A stretch of DNA of 64,000 bases from Pithys albifrons albifrons (lineage: Eukaryota; Chordata; Aves; Passeriformes; Thamnophilidae): the NCBI RefSeq assembly GCF_047495875.1, contig NC_092462.1, forward strand, positions 42,383,669 to 42,447,668. The letters are read 5' to 3'. Below the pieces are notes generated by a model, which was not told the DNA's origin, did not search any database, and was given only the letters and a program-made list of their open reading frames with translations. The position numbers and the translations under genes were made by a program. Shown one piece after another: positions 25,901-40,900 of this stretch (the first letter of the stretch is position 1; each line of letters starts with the position of its first letter).

Positions 25901-28900
25901 TCTGAAAGTGTTAGTGAAAGATTAACTCTCGTTGATTCTTTATTTTGCCTAAGTTAACAGTGAAATCAAGCATCTATACTCTAGAGCACAGCCCTCACTT
26001 CAGTTTTGTTTGTTATGAAGCTGCATTGTTTTTCCTTCATCAAAAAGATTACAGCAATGACTTCTAGAGTGAGTAAAGACACATTGACGAAATTACAGTC
26101 TTTTAGAGTTGATTACAGTGACCAGATTATCATTCATAGGACTATGAATAGAAATAAATTCTGATAGAAGCCACAGAAAGTTAAAAGAGTATGCCTTAGG
26201 GGTTAAAAGAAATACACGCTTTCAAGTTTGCTTGAACAATTTACCCTAAGGTTGAAATGAAAAGTGCCTTACATGAGCTAATTGTGAGACCAGTTGTTTA
26301 ACTGTAAAACAGTTCTATTTGCATAGTACCTGGCAAAATAAGTACAAGTGTATTTTTAATTGCATCTGCATGTGTTAGAACCATCTTCCTAACTAGCCTG
26401 CAGATGAACTTCAGTTGTCTACTGTAAACTATAAATTAATACTGTATCAAGTAAAAATACAAAGTCACGATGATTGCTCCTTTATGTAAAGGCTTTAAAT
26501 ATTTTGAGGCTTTTAAATACCTATTAGCTTCTCCCATCCACAAGGGAAAAAGGTTAGGCTTTACACAAACCCTCTAATCCAGAGTTTGCACCAGTGAGAA
26601 ACAGTATATGCCCATGGCAGAAGGTAACACACATCCACACCAGGATCTTTAACACTTTGCTTGATCAGAACAAATTTTAAACCTGCCAGTTTCTTGACCC
26701 TGACAGAAGAAGCCAGGAAACATTGACTTCTGACTAGCAGGGACAGAGCTGTCAAGCTGCATTTCCCCTTGGATCTTACTATAACTTAAGACCTAGGTTA
26801 ATGAGATTTCAATGTTTGTTCTACTTGTGAGATTATTTCCCTTCATGCAAGTCCACAGGGTTAATCTTTGCAGTTTACCTCTGTAGTTTTCACAAAAGCT
26901 GAAGCATTGCTGACAATGTTTTGATGAGTGATCATAGCTCCTTTAGGGTTTCCTAAGTAAGAAGGACATCAGAATTCAACAGTGAAATTTAGATCCTTTA
27001 ATTTAAGCAAGCAGTAGTAAAATGAGTCTGATAGTATTCTTTGATATTAACACATTTCTTGTGGATCAATTAAACAAAAGCTGAAAACTTACTAACCCAC
27101 TTTCAAGAAAAGCTGGCAACAGTTAAGTTTGTGCTGAAGTCCTAAAATTTTTTAAGGAGAGTAAATCCTTAAGAAATTGTCATGTTTCTTGGATGAGCTG
27201 CTCAACTCATCTACAAAGATAAAGCTATCAAATGCAGACTAATTTCTGTTCTCACAGAAATTTAAAAACGTAGCTTGTGGTTTTATTCTTCCCTTTTGCT
27301 CCATTACAGTGTTGGGTATTATCTCACAAATGTCAAGTGAGTGACTTCTAGACAGTCCTTCTCTTCTGGTCTTACAGCAAGGTTGCTTAGAGGTATGGAA
27401 CAATTTTGCTAATAAAAAAGACTATGGAAGAACTGATAGTCTGAAGTCTGATGCAGAGCCCTTATTATGCAAATACAGGTTTAGTACTCAATCTATTTCC
27501 AAGTGCAAAAATGTAACACCACCACCCCCAATATTGCAACTGTGTATTGATCAACAGGGAGGGGGAAAAAAATTCAACAGAGCCTGACCATTACACTTCC
27601 CCAGCTACCACTTGCTAAAATGATGCAGCAGTAGGGGGGGAAGTCTTGAAAAAAAAAGTAGGAGGGCTTCTGAATTAATTTTGCACATACAGAACAATAA
27701 ATTTTGCATAATGTAATGAGGTGTACCTGTCGTTCCACTGGTGAAACAGATGACTGCTAGATCTTCTGGCTTTGGAGGCTATGAAAGTTAAGAAAGTATT
27801 AGTATGGTTAAGATAGCAAGGAAAAATATTTTCCTAGACAAAACATCAAGATACTAGTGTTACTTCTGAGCTACAGGAGATAGGGAGATTGGCTAGTTTG
27901 ATCTAAAGAAGGCTAACCAACTTCAGATTGTCACTTGAATTAAGTTTCATACTTACCATAGGTTTTTGCCTATGTGTTCTTCCCAGCTCCTAAAGAGAGG
28001 AGAGAAAAGGGAGAGAGTCTAGATATAAGCACGGAGTTTTCTTGCTTTAAATTTATCAAACATTACCAACTATCATAATACTTCATTATTTAGACTGCCT
28101 GTTAAGCCATAGTAACTTGTTTAGCAACCCAATCCTAATGGGTGGGATTCCTGCCCATGGCAAGAGGGTTGCACCTGGATGATCTTTAAGGTCCCTTCAA
28201 CCCAAACCGTTCTATGATTATTGTAAGAGTAACAATAGCTTTAAAGGACATTTTAATTATGTTCTATAAATACAGAAGTGATAACTTATCTAAAACTCAT
28301 GGGGTTGTTTTTCCAGCTAGTAAACCAGAGGTCATGCTCAAGAGGACGTTCAAGGTTTTGCAGTGTTATGCCAAGACAACAGACAATCAACCCTATGTAT
28401 ACCTCATGGAGAAGATGTGCCACTGACAACTGATGAATAGATGAAGCAAGATTCACCTCAGTAAGCACTTCACATCATCACTGCTTGTGAGAAGAAAGAC
28501 AGAATTTCCCCATGGAAGGGTCATTGGTGGTTTGCACGCTTTTTATACAGGAGTGGAGGTACAAGAATCTCTCATCCAGAACCTCTTTCATCTCCCTCCT
28601 TACTTACTCAGGCCTGACTATGGATGTCAGGGGTCTTTAGGCAGAAGAGAAAGGATACAAAACCAATCCTTTTATCATCAGGGATACAATGCTTAAAAGG
28701 AAATATTGGCAAGCTGATGTTCAATATCTATGAGCTTTAAAGTTTCAAATCAAGACTTTACTGTTATGCTTATCTAAGACTACAAACAATGCTAGCTTAA
28801 TGACTTAAGCCTGTTAAAGTGGACCATTTGTTAAGTACAGCTTTGGAAGCACCCTTTGAGGACAGACATCAACTTCACCATGGCTTTCCAAGTATACAAC

Positions 28901-31900
28901 AATAGCACTATGCATTCCTTTACTGGCCCTAGACTTCCTTTAGTATGATGTACCTCTTAGATCACCCAAAGAAGCTTAAGACAAGAGGAATGTCTGGAAA
29001 CACAGTGAACGTTCCCATACCTGTAGGCTTGCCTTTCTGAGAGGTTGCATTATGCAAAGACTTGTCACCATGGCAACTCAGTTGTCTGCTCAAAACAGAA
29101 TCTGCATTTCAAGTACCAGGGTAAGCTCCCTACAACCTGCTTTGGTTAAGATCTGGTATTTACTGAAAATACAACCAAGATTTTCAGACATTTCTCTTGA
29201 TCTCCTAGAACAGAACTCCACCATCTCTCCCTGTTATAGAGCCATTTATTCACAGCTACAGCTGTGTAACTCCAGGATACATACAGATATTAGGCATCAG
29301 AAACCAAGCTGATGGTATCTAGGGGATACACAGAGGAAGTGGTGACACAACCCAAGCACAGTTGAACGATAAGCTCAAGTCAGAAATCCAGAAAACAAGT
29401 ACTTAAAACTTGAAATAGTAATTCTATCCTAATCTAAGCTCTAAACAATTGATGGTTACTTTCCCACAGACACTAAGTCTCTACCTCTTAAAAACAGTGA
29501 CAATACATATTCCTGTTCACTGAAGCACTATTAGAAAAATTTCAGTTTGCCTCTAACTTATCTTCACAGATTTAGCCAAAAGGATTTTGGAGTACCTGTT
29601 ATCAAATGTTGTTAAGTGTTTTGGATCAATACAGTAAGAGCTACAGAGTACTACTAAAAGTCACTACTTAAGCATATAAACTTCTAATGTAGACAACATT
29701 CACCCCCTGTTTTGGTTTGTGTAGCTAAAAGATCCAGTGGAAGTTACTGTCCTCTGCCAAAAGCAGCAGTTCAATTCAAGGAAAGATGCTGATTTTAGTG
29801 TAGCAACTTACAGTAAGTGGGGCCAATCCTTTTTCAAGTTTAACCCAAATCTTTGCCCAGTGAGCTCTATATCTTACTTTGTATGATGTTTTTGAAACAC
29901 CTGGCAATCTTGCTGGGGCTACTTAGCTATGATACAGCCAATCATCTTCTAAAAGACAAGCTGACATTTTTGTATCTTTACCAAAAGATGGTCCTATTAA
30001 CACAGCTGTCTTAACTGCATTGAAAACAATGTCAGTGAAATGAGGCATTTCACACCAGTTACTGACACCTGCACAAGACAAGCACACTTATCTGGAGATA
30101 TTCAAGGCCTAGTGAGACAAGCCTTCACCAGAACTCCAACTGAAACCAGACTAAATCCAGTTTCATAATCTCACAGCAAAGATGTAACTTATGCAATTTG
30201 ATCCTGGGAGAGAGTTCTCCAAATAATGAGTGAAGTTATGAAATAAGCTTGCATAAGATCTATGCAGACAAAGTAACTACAAGCAAAATCAAAACTTGTA
30301 CATAAGGTGGTTAATGAAAATGGTTTCCACTTCCAATCCCTACATCATAACCTTATTCTGTTAAAAGGTTTACTGACATTTTCTTTCTCCCTCAGGAAAT
30401 ATCTCAGATTCTGTGTACAGGGGAAAATGCCATGTTTCACAAGACCAAAACCTACACAGGCTCTTTTTTAAGTATTTCTGAAGTATTAGTCACAGTATAT
30501 AATTACCATGTTATGCTTCACATGGGCAAGCCTTAACACTCAGATCTAATGTTGAGTTTGGACTATCGTAATAAACTTTCATTCTGCCATCTTGGCACAT
30601 CCCCTTCTACAGTTGAGCATTGTGAAATACTATTAGCAAGTTGTTTTCTTTTTATTATTTTTCATATTTTGGTGTAAACTACAACCCAAGAGATAGTTAA
30701 GCACTTGGAAACTAATCCATCACAAGGAGGGAAATTAGGTTAAGCGTGCTTACTTCTATTTCTCTCATACTGAAGACTTCCACACCACACTTTTTGCCAC
30801 GTTCCACAAGATCCGCACCGAAAGACTCCATGATAACGATGGTGTTGAGTATTGGAGTTTCTCCCTTTTCCACACTGGTTAGCAGAAGTTTGGCCTTGTC
30901 AGGTTTGTCACAGAAAACCAATGACAAGTCAGCTGATGAAAGAGAACCACATTATCAATCTTGACAAGTTGAGTTTAGGCTGGATCCACACATACTTCAG
31001 TATGTTATAATGGAAGGCTTTTCTGATGAAGGCTATAGTTCTGCCCTCAGTCAGCTCTGTCATCATACATTCAGTTGCTAAAGTACTGAAGGTGTCCTAC
31101 CTTTGTTCACAATGTATGTAATTGCTTCAGCTCCCAGAGTATCGTAGAGTGGCACCACCACCATGGAGAATGCATAGCATGCCTGTTCAATGATGACCCA
31201 CTGCACAAAGAGAAGAGATGCAAGTCACTATGCTTTGCTTATTGTAACAGAACTCCAAGAAAGATTAATATTTAAATTCTAACAAGGAAGCTAATAGGAC
31301 CTAACTCATTGGGAGAAGTGTTTTTATAAAAAACCCTGTCAGTTTGTAGTATTGGTTTACTTTGAAGTTCTACTCAATTTTTATCTGTGAAAGGAGGAAA
31401 GAAACCAAATAATAAGGAGGTATGGGAAAGAATCCAATCCAGTAAAATTCAACTCTATCCCTAAAAGCAATATTAAATACTTTTGAAAAAACCCCACTTA
31501 ACTGTCTGCTTAGTTTACCTATTAAGAGACTTTAAGTAGGAGTACTATTTTTTACTGGCTTTAGGTTATTGATTCAGCCAAAGCCTTCAATATTCTATAT
31601 TACCATGAATCAGTGAAGGACTTGCTCAAGTCTTGACACACATTAAATTTATATACACACAGTATTCTTCCTCCTCCATTATCTGCATCTCATTTAATGG
31701 TAAGACATACAGTTAAAGTAGAAGTCATTTGGAAAGTCAGCCCTAGAAAGTTTCTAAGCATTTCTCAAGACTAACCATTCTTTACAGCAACCTAATCTGA
31801 AGACTTCTATATAAAAATGCAATTGCATCCCTTCAAGCTGCAATTAGGAGGACTGGCCCGCTAACAAGTACAGCAGGTGATAAACATAATGCATACTGCA

Positions 31901-34900
31901 GCCTTACTGCATGTTATGGAAGCTGACGATGCTGCACAGCAAGCCTGGTTCCATTCAACGTACACTCAGGGTAAGACAGTCATGCAAGTCTTTTTCCTTA
32001 GCATACCAATCTGTACAATTTGTAAACAACTAGCTATACCTAAACACAGACTAGCATGCAACTATGGGAGTCTCCAGACATAAAGAGGCCAGTGGAATTG
32101 GAACATCAGATTTTCCCACCTAAGTGAAAAAATTCTCGGTACCTTCGTTCAGTCCCAATGACAGGAGCAAAACAGCATGCAGCTTTAAAAGTTACCAGAA
32201 CTTACAGTTCAACAAGGATTGCACTAACAAGGGTGTTTCTCTTCCCCTCCCCAAAACTTTGTCACACTTTCTAGTGTTTTTGCAGGACACTAGATGGCTA
32301 CCTCACCCCCACATGATAAGTCTAAACATCATTTAGCTGGTTATTCCATATAATATCTAATATAAAGTCTATGTCAACAAAGTTGCCAAATCTCAGTTTT
32401 ACAAACTGTTTATTAGAAGTCAGTTTCCCAAAGCACTCTGCTGATTGAGACAGGCTTAAACACAAGGAATTTTTCTGACAGCATTTATGCAATAGGCAAG
32501 TTGTACACCTCTCATCCAAAAAGACTTCTTATGAAACTAGCACAAGGTAACAGGTAACTATACCTTCATGTAGACACTGGACATACTATTAAGTCTAAGC
32601 AGGCACATCTCTAACAGCCATGAAAGGGTCCACTGAATTACTCTTTCTAAACAGCATTCCCCAGTGTATGCAATAAGAGGGCAGCTGTATTGCTGTTCAG
32701 CAGTCAGAACTTTAGTATTTATTTTAACAGGATAGGGGGTCTACTACAGCAGACTTCAGAAGCTGCACACAGTGATAAAAGCTTCCTGTTGCAGCCCCCA
32801 ACAACTCTTGCATATCATCATTCTTAATGGTACAACCAGCATTTTTATTTTCTGGGCTATCAAGACATTTTTCTTTGATTTTTTTGCTAAAATTAAGAGT
32901 AAATAACACATGAGTGTCAAAACCCAAGCAAACAACTAGTACTGAATACAGACAACAGTTTGAGTCTCTCAGTTTCTTTTCTGACATGGCTCTGATCTTC
33001 TGTTAAGGGAAACTATACTTTCATTTTCTCAATCCAAACCAAAACTTACTTCCAGAACAGATGACCTTTTCAGTAACTCAAAGAAAAAGTAATACTTTTA
33101 TTTCAAATCCAAGTTTGTTTTCTCAGTGAGCATTAAGAGGCTGGAATTTTCCCTATCAGGGGATTTCCCCAGCAGTTGTTCCCTGAACTGACAAATGTGA
33201 ATCATTTCACACAAAAAAACCCTTCACATAATCTCCTGTCTGGATTAGTGATTATGTTTGGGATGTCACAACACCCATCCAGTAGTTTTAGGAAGGGAAA
33301 ATCCCAGATTTAAAATTGCTGGTTTAAACAAGTCTTTTTTAGCTCATTTCTGACCCTAATCAAAGCAATGCAACTCAAGCACATTCTCTCTGTGATCCAA
33401 GAGCAAACCACACTTCCATGCTCTCCTTCAGAAAACCCACTAACCCAGCAAAGACTTTGCACCCAAAGACCCATAGAGAAACAGTTCAAACTGGCACAGC
33501 ACAAACATGTCTCCCTTTTTACCTTCCACTTAATCATGTTATATGTACAGGAGACTGAACTGTGGAGTCTGTAACACCATACCTAACAGCAGCTGTTAGA
33601 ACCAGAATTCCAGCAAGAAAATCCAAGTGGGGAACTACTGACGCCTTAAGAGTCTGGAAAAATTTCTTTTTTTTCCATCTGTACAAGACTAAAGTTGGAG
33701 GTTTTCTTGTGGTATAGGTTGGGAGAGGAAGAAGGAAGCCAAAGTCACTTGTCACACAGGTTGCATTTCAATGACAGCCAGAGACCAAGACACTGCTAGA
33801 ACTTCTAACCCTGCCAGCACTGTGGATGGCCCTTGTCAATGGCAGCCACCTGGGACTGCTTAATGAAGAGGAACAGCATCCTTTTGACCAAAGAGGACAG
33901 TCTCCTGTCTTAATACAGGTTTAGATTGAACCAACTTAATGCAGCAAGTACTAGCTCAAGATACTAAGCACATAAACACGTTAGATAAATTCAGTCCCAT
34001 TAAACAGATTTAATAAACAAATCTAGAGAATACATACTTACTGAATATTTCATAATATTTTTTGAAAAAGCAATCTAGAACAACTACTGGGTTAAAATGG
34101 ATAGGCACTAGCTAATCAATCTGAATGTCCCCATAGTTGTCTCAGATGATCTTTAATTATGTCACTTTCAGTCTATCTCTTCTTATTAATTTTCAATTTT
34201 TGCCTTCATCAGCAGTTGTCCCTCCCAGAATCTTTATGCTCAGGGGCTCTGGCAAGAGACAGAATTATCATCACCTTTTGCCATCTTCTATTTGTCCAAA
34301 TATTTAATCACTAAGTATTTCTTTGTATTTTGAAGGTCTAAACACCTCCTTGTGACTTCTAACCACTTTCAATTACCTTCTACTCCAAAGTAACTTAAAG
34401 AGAAAGCAAGAAGTGTTTACATTCATTAAGTACTACTTTGCTTCCCATTAAACAAGCCTCCTCTATAACCAGGAAATAGAAGACTATTAGTTAAATTCTT
34501 CTGGATTACCTGTTTTTCTTCCTGCTCTCCAGCCTTCTGTATTTAGCTTTGGGAGCAAAAAACCCACAGCAGTATAAGAAACTAACAATTGTACCAATTA
34601 CCAGTTTTGGTTCTGAGCTAAAGATGCCATGTCTATGGCTGGTATGTCTACAGTGACAGCCTTTAGCCTTGTTCCAGCACCAAATGGGCTCTCAGTAGGG
34701 AAGTTCAGTACACTGCCAAGAGATACATGAGTGGGCCATTTCAATAACAGCTAGACCACAAATGCACACACTGTTGATTCAATTACCTCAGGTCTGTTTT
34801 GTGAAAAGATTCCTATATACTGAATGTGAGATGGTTTGAAGCCTCGGTGGAGTAATGCAGAGCCCACACACTCAGCTCTGTCTGAAACCTGGTGCACAAA

Positions 34901-37900
34901 AAAACAGAAAAGACAAAAAAAGGTAAGAGCAAGCTTGTCAGTCCAAACTCCCCTCAACATTATTCTACCATGTCTTACAAAAAAAGGACCAATAATTGGT
35001 ATTAAAGAGACAGGTGTTTTCTAGGCTACTTAGGACATCCTCTGTGACTGACAACCCAAACATCGCAGTGCTATGATATTGTGCCAATTGTAGTCACTAC
35101 ACTGGCACTCAACATACAGCAGAAGAGACACTTAATCCAGGCAGACTTGAAAGTGTTAAAAAGTTAAGCTGACACACGCAAAAAAGGCTGTTTGTTCTAT
35201 CTGTATTGAACACAAGAAGTGACCCTGGAATGAGTCCATGTTGTATTTCTGCTCAAAACACAAGCACTACATATGTCATCTTCCTGCTTCATTCAGTACC
35301 TATGGAAAAGCATTTCTCCCTATAAAAAGCAGGAGAACAATGAGGCAAAACCAGTTCTATAAACAAAGCTTGGGAAGGCAATTTTCTAATTTTTTTCCAC
35401 ATAGCACATGATTTGAATCCATGTTAAGTCACATGACTCAAACAGCAAAGCTTTAATAGAAGAGAGGTTGCACCTAACAAGTTCCCAACAAAGTCACCTT
35501 GGGAAAAAGTGAGGTCTTCTACATACAGGTGTTTAATGACTTTAACACTATGTAATAGGCAAGGTTTATGCAAAGTTGAAGACCAACTGATTAAACTGGA
35601 ACAATCTGAAAATGCACAGCTATTAATGGAGATTTGCATACAGATATTTTCAGGGATCATGAAGCAGTATGCTGCTACTTAGAAGTGTATCTGTTAACAC
35701 TATTCAGCACTATGGAAACACATTGTCAAGAAGCCCAAGCAACACCTGCAGATAGGACTTGTCCTAGTGTAAAGAGAGCCTCTTGGAAGCAGGCACCTAA
35801 AGCAGTAGCAGTCTGAGCTCCTGAACACAACTTCAAAGCTGCAGCTCTTTAGAGACAGTGCCCAAGTTCTAAACAATTCAGCATTGAGATGCTAAAGGCT
35901 GACAAGATAACCCCCAAAAATCCTGAAACAAAACTGTTAATAAACCAAGTGCAGGAGATGCTCATCTTTTCTCTCCTTTGCACATATTTGATACTGTTGC
36001 TTTAAGACACTGTAATAGGAACTAGAACCTTTGTGTAATATTCTGCTACTAGTTTAAAACAGCTGTAAATAATTCAGATTTGTTATATCACATTACTAGA
36101 TGTTTTGTCAATGGTCTCAGCAAGCAAAAGCAGGTCTAGCACTATGTCAGAGAGACTACTTACCTCTTTATAAGAGATCCACTCATATGGCTGGTTTGGT
36201 TTTCTAAAACCTAGACATGGACCATTACCTAAAAGAGATAATCAAAAATTACTCAAAATTTAACCCTGACTCCTCTGTCCTGACACCACTCTCAGTGTTA
36301 AGCCTCTACAGTCTCTGCAGACACCTTCAGATGACAAACATGGGGTTTTTTCAGGGCTGTAGGGAGGGATGCTAGGAAAGGAGACGGAGACACAAAGGTT
36401 CACTTAGGCTAAGAACACAGAACCTACTTTATTCATACAACTCTACTTCATAAGACATCAGTTAAATTTGCCTTCAAGAAAACTCACATGCACAACATTT
36501 ATCATATTGCTAGGTAGAGATCCCCCATCAAGAGCTCAAATATGTAGTTCTTGACATACTGAAAATATTATCTTTAATTTTAGACTTACTTGATACTTGT
36601 AAACCCCTTTGGAAAATATCATAAGCTGTTCTCACATCATCATAGTAGTAAATCAATGGTTCATCGCTGTTAAGAAGAGCGGACCTTCGAGCATGCTCAC
36701 TGCCCTAAGAAAATCAATTCGAAAGGTTAGACACTTATTGGCTAAAAATGAACAGGAATTTCTTGAAAGAATAAAAATGCCTCATCCATTAAGTTTTGTT
36801 ATGAACCTTGGCATATCCTTCTTGAGAGAACTTGACAGATATGCACAGTTTCCCAGGACATTGTTTCAAGAGTCAGACTGCTCCCTGCACTACCAAAAGC
36901 ATGTCAGGCAAAATCTTATTCCTCAGCTACCTATGAAAGCACAGAACAAAGAAAAATAAGGACTGTCATAGGACATTTTGTCAGACAGTTTTTCTTAAGG
37001 AATGTTTTACTCTATTAGTGCAGTATATAGTATAATCAATTTCATCAAGCTTTCTAAAAATCAATCCAGCTTGAGTTCTCTACACAGAATCCTGATCTAC
37101 TTTTCCAATTAAGATTACAAAACATAATCACACTTCAGTCTGAGGTTTCAAAACCTGAATGACCTCTTAAGGGTAGTCACCAACAGCCTAAACAAGTGTT
37201 CTCATAAGTAAAATATTCTGTTCCAGATAGAGTCCTTCAATCCAATTTAAAGTTCCATTTTACAGAAAGCATCTCCTCCTGATCTATTTAAATGCAGTCA
37301 AGACAATACTACTTGAGAATTAACATCATTTCTCAGCAGGTGAGCATTTACATAGGCTACAATTGGAAGTCAATACAAGAATTTAATAGCTCAGTTTTAA
37401 CACTCTTTTTCGCATGACTAATCAAATAATCTCATCTTATAGCAATCCAGTTTCACAAACTGCAGTTATGCAATTACTATTGGGCCACAGTTATTAGCAC
37501 TGTTATGATGACAGATACCTACAAGCAAGCTCTTATCAGGGAGAGCCCAGCTGGTTAAACAGAGGGACTTGAGTAAATACTGAATAAGATTTTTCCCTGT
37601 ATCAGCAGTTGTAGTTAATTTCCAGCTCTTCCATAAAGTCAAGTCCTGGACTAACTAAATCTGTGCCTGAATGTCTATCATCCACAACATCAAAACCCTG
37701 TTGATATGTAGTCATAGGTTTTTCTTGGCCCTTGGTTTCTTCTCCTGTTTTCAAAGTATCCTGGAAGACCAGACATCTGTACGTATAAGCTACATAAAAC
37801 ATAGGTTTATCTGCAGAAGATGTCATATTGCCCATGTCCACAGATATGAGCTAGCACATTAAAGGCAAAGAGAGGAGAAAAGTTTTACACGAAAACAAGT

Positions 37901-40900
37901 CTAACTTGTTTTAGCAAAACATGATGCACCATGCAGTGCTTGCCACTCCTTTGACAGTGAGCAGAAATGTACTCTGTGAACATGACCCAGAACAAGTTAA
38001 TGAGCAGCTTACCTCTAAAAATTCCTAACATTAGAAATTCAAGAGTATACTTGCTCTCAGACCAACATCTACTCTAGAGGAAATTAACAGATCTCTAGCA
38101 CAGGTCTGTACCTGGAAAGAAAAGCAAGACTTTTGCATTGGTTTCTCAGACATGGAATAACCAAGGTCACCTGCTATATTTTCCTAGCTTTGCCACCTCT
38201 GGAGCTGACCTGAGGAAGATCACACAATATAGTTTGCTACCACAGCCATAGGTAACATCAGCATGTGGCTTGTATCACATGTACCATTTCTGAAGTTCTG
38301 TAATTTCTGCATCAGATGAAATACAATATCCTAAGCCATTCCTCAGTAACAGTCAAGAAGTATTTGTTTCTCTTCACGTGACCTAGTACTGTTATGCCCT
38401 ATTACACAGCACCACAAAAGCAGATTTTGCAGGGCCTGAGGCACTAACCAAATTTGAGGATGAGAGTTATCAGACAGCACACTGCTTAGATACAGGAGTG
38501 ATGGGTCCTGAAAAAAGAGAAGCTATAACAGACTACTATTGAAGAGATCTCATTAGTTCTTAGAAGGTTTCAATAAAGGGAAAATATAACCAACTTACAG
38601 TTTTGCTTACTTTGTTCTTTTTCCCCATAGTAAGGTAGAATTAACTATATTTTCAAGAATGCTTAAAATAAAGAGTTTTGCTGAAAACCACACAGCTCTT
38701 TGTGCAAAGACCATAGGGAGTTCAATGTTATTGATGCAGTGAAATACTCCTAGATATGCTGAAGGTCACACTAGGAACGTAAGGCAAGCTCTAAATTCAC
38801 TCATCTACTAGTAAACAGAATTGGTCTACATTTTACTTGAAAGCAGAAAAAACTATTATTTTAAGAGCTTGTCCAAATGGTCCTTATCCAGAATATTTGT
38901 GGAATATCAGGGAAAGTTCTGTTTGATGCAAACTTGTCTAAGAATCACTGGTTGTTGCAACAACCAAACATCTGAATCTCAGGACTGGAATATGTGGCTG
39001 ACTTCACACAAGTTATTAACTATGATCTAACAGATCTGTCTAATAAAAAGATAAGCACTCAAAAGGATTGTCAATTTTAACAGTGCCCTTAAGGAGCCAG
39101 GCAACAAAATTTGATTAATGCAAGGACAGTTTCCAGTTACTCATGTAGAACAGCCCTTGCCCCGGCTCAGGGAGTTGCAGAAAATGAACCCATTAGACAT
39201 CAGGTGCTGAACATTAAGTAAAAGCTTGGCATTGGTTCAGAATAGCAGTAGCTGAAGGAAACCAATTTAGTCTAGAACAGAGGCACATATTACTCTATCA
39301 GCTCCTATTCAGGGCATATAAGACAGCTGCTTTATTCAAGCCATAGGTTTGCTTCTCCATGACACAGGATGACACACTGCTTAGGGTTAGCAGTAATGTC
39401 CAAACACACTGTGGGCTCCACCACAGCCCAGAGGAAAGAGACCGAATTGCCCTTTACTTAAGGGGGAAAGTACACTAAGAAGTGGTGTTTGTGTCACCAA
39501 CATGCATATCCTAAGCAGCAGGTTGTATAAACCAGAGTCTTCAAAACAGCCACCTAACTTCAGGCATGCTAATCCCTAGGGAAGCATCCAGCACCTAAAA
39601 CTGATCATTTCACAGAGAGACAAGCACATGTCTAATTCAAGTGATTCTTGAAAGATGAGGTATGCTAGAATTCTGGTAACATATCAGAACAATGTAAAAA
39701 GGCTTAAAAGCTTTCATGAGTTGAATGCCTCTCTCCATATTTGAATGTCTTTTCTTAAGGGAACAAAAAAGCCAGTCACAAATCCAAACTCTTACTCTAC
39801 TAGAAAATACTTATATCTTAGTATTTATTTCTATTTATTTAATTCTTCTACATGCTTTAGCATAACTTGAGACAAATAGTTTTTAAAGCAAGATTGCAAT
39901 ATTTGACAGTCATACACCTGCACTCAAAATTAATAGTCAAAGTTGTTCAGCTGTCTGTCACCACTGAAAAGAAAGCAATCTACAAGCAGACAGATCCAGA
40001 TGTGGATGCTCCATCCCTAGAAGTGTTCAAGGACAGACTAAATGGGGCTCCGAGAAACCTGGTCTAGTGGAAAGTATCCCTGCCACCTCAGTAACTCTTT
40101 GTAACCATATTCAACTAAGTGTGCAATCTTTATGCTTATCCAGTGATGGTTAAAAAGGGTCACTGTGTGCTGGTCTAGCCAATCAAAGATTTCCAGAGAT
40201 GAGAAGTGATCTGGAACAGCAGTAAATAGAGCCCTTTTCCTCCTATATGAAGATACAAAGATTTATTATCAGAACATGTAGAAATCATATTCCAGTCAAT
40301 GACTTTATTAGAGGCCAAAGAAATAAGTCACAATAACTATGTAGAAGTTTTTTCTACTTCAAAATTGTTACTGTTCATGAACACGTAGATTAGACATTAA
40401 AAGGGTAGAGAAGAGGCATTGCCGCCTGCCATGTATTTTTTGGAGCACATTGTTTACTCCTCAGACCTTGTAACACTGTATTGCTTAGGCAGAAAAAAAA
40501 CCCATTAAGACATAATTTGAGGACAGTATTTGATTTTTTCCTGTGTATGTGACAACATATGCATAAGACAATACAGTATGTGAATTTAAACTCTAAGCAA
40601 AATGCAGTCAGAAACTGAATCCCAAGCACTGTATTAAGGTCTTGTTACTGTTACAAAAGAATCAATTCAAACAGACACTTGAAATTTGCTTCAAAACGTA
40701 TGTTCTCATTTGATTAGCTTGGTATAGTTTACAACATTATGAATAGTTCAGATGCAGCCCTCAATGTGAACGAAAATGGGCAGATCTTGCTCATTTTAAC
40801 ACGCTCTCCAAGTTTTAATTCTTTTATCATCTGCTAACACACCTGCTGGTCTTCATTTGAGTTTTATTACTGTTCAGTCTTTCTATTAAAATCTATCTGC

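Noticed and set aside
36609..36959. Plus-strand frame of 116 codons
   Set aside because: Antisense shadow of ACSL1 exon 36704-36590.
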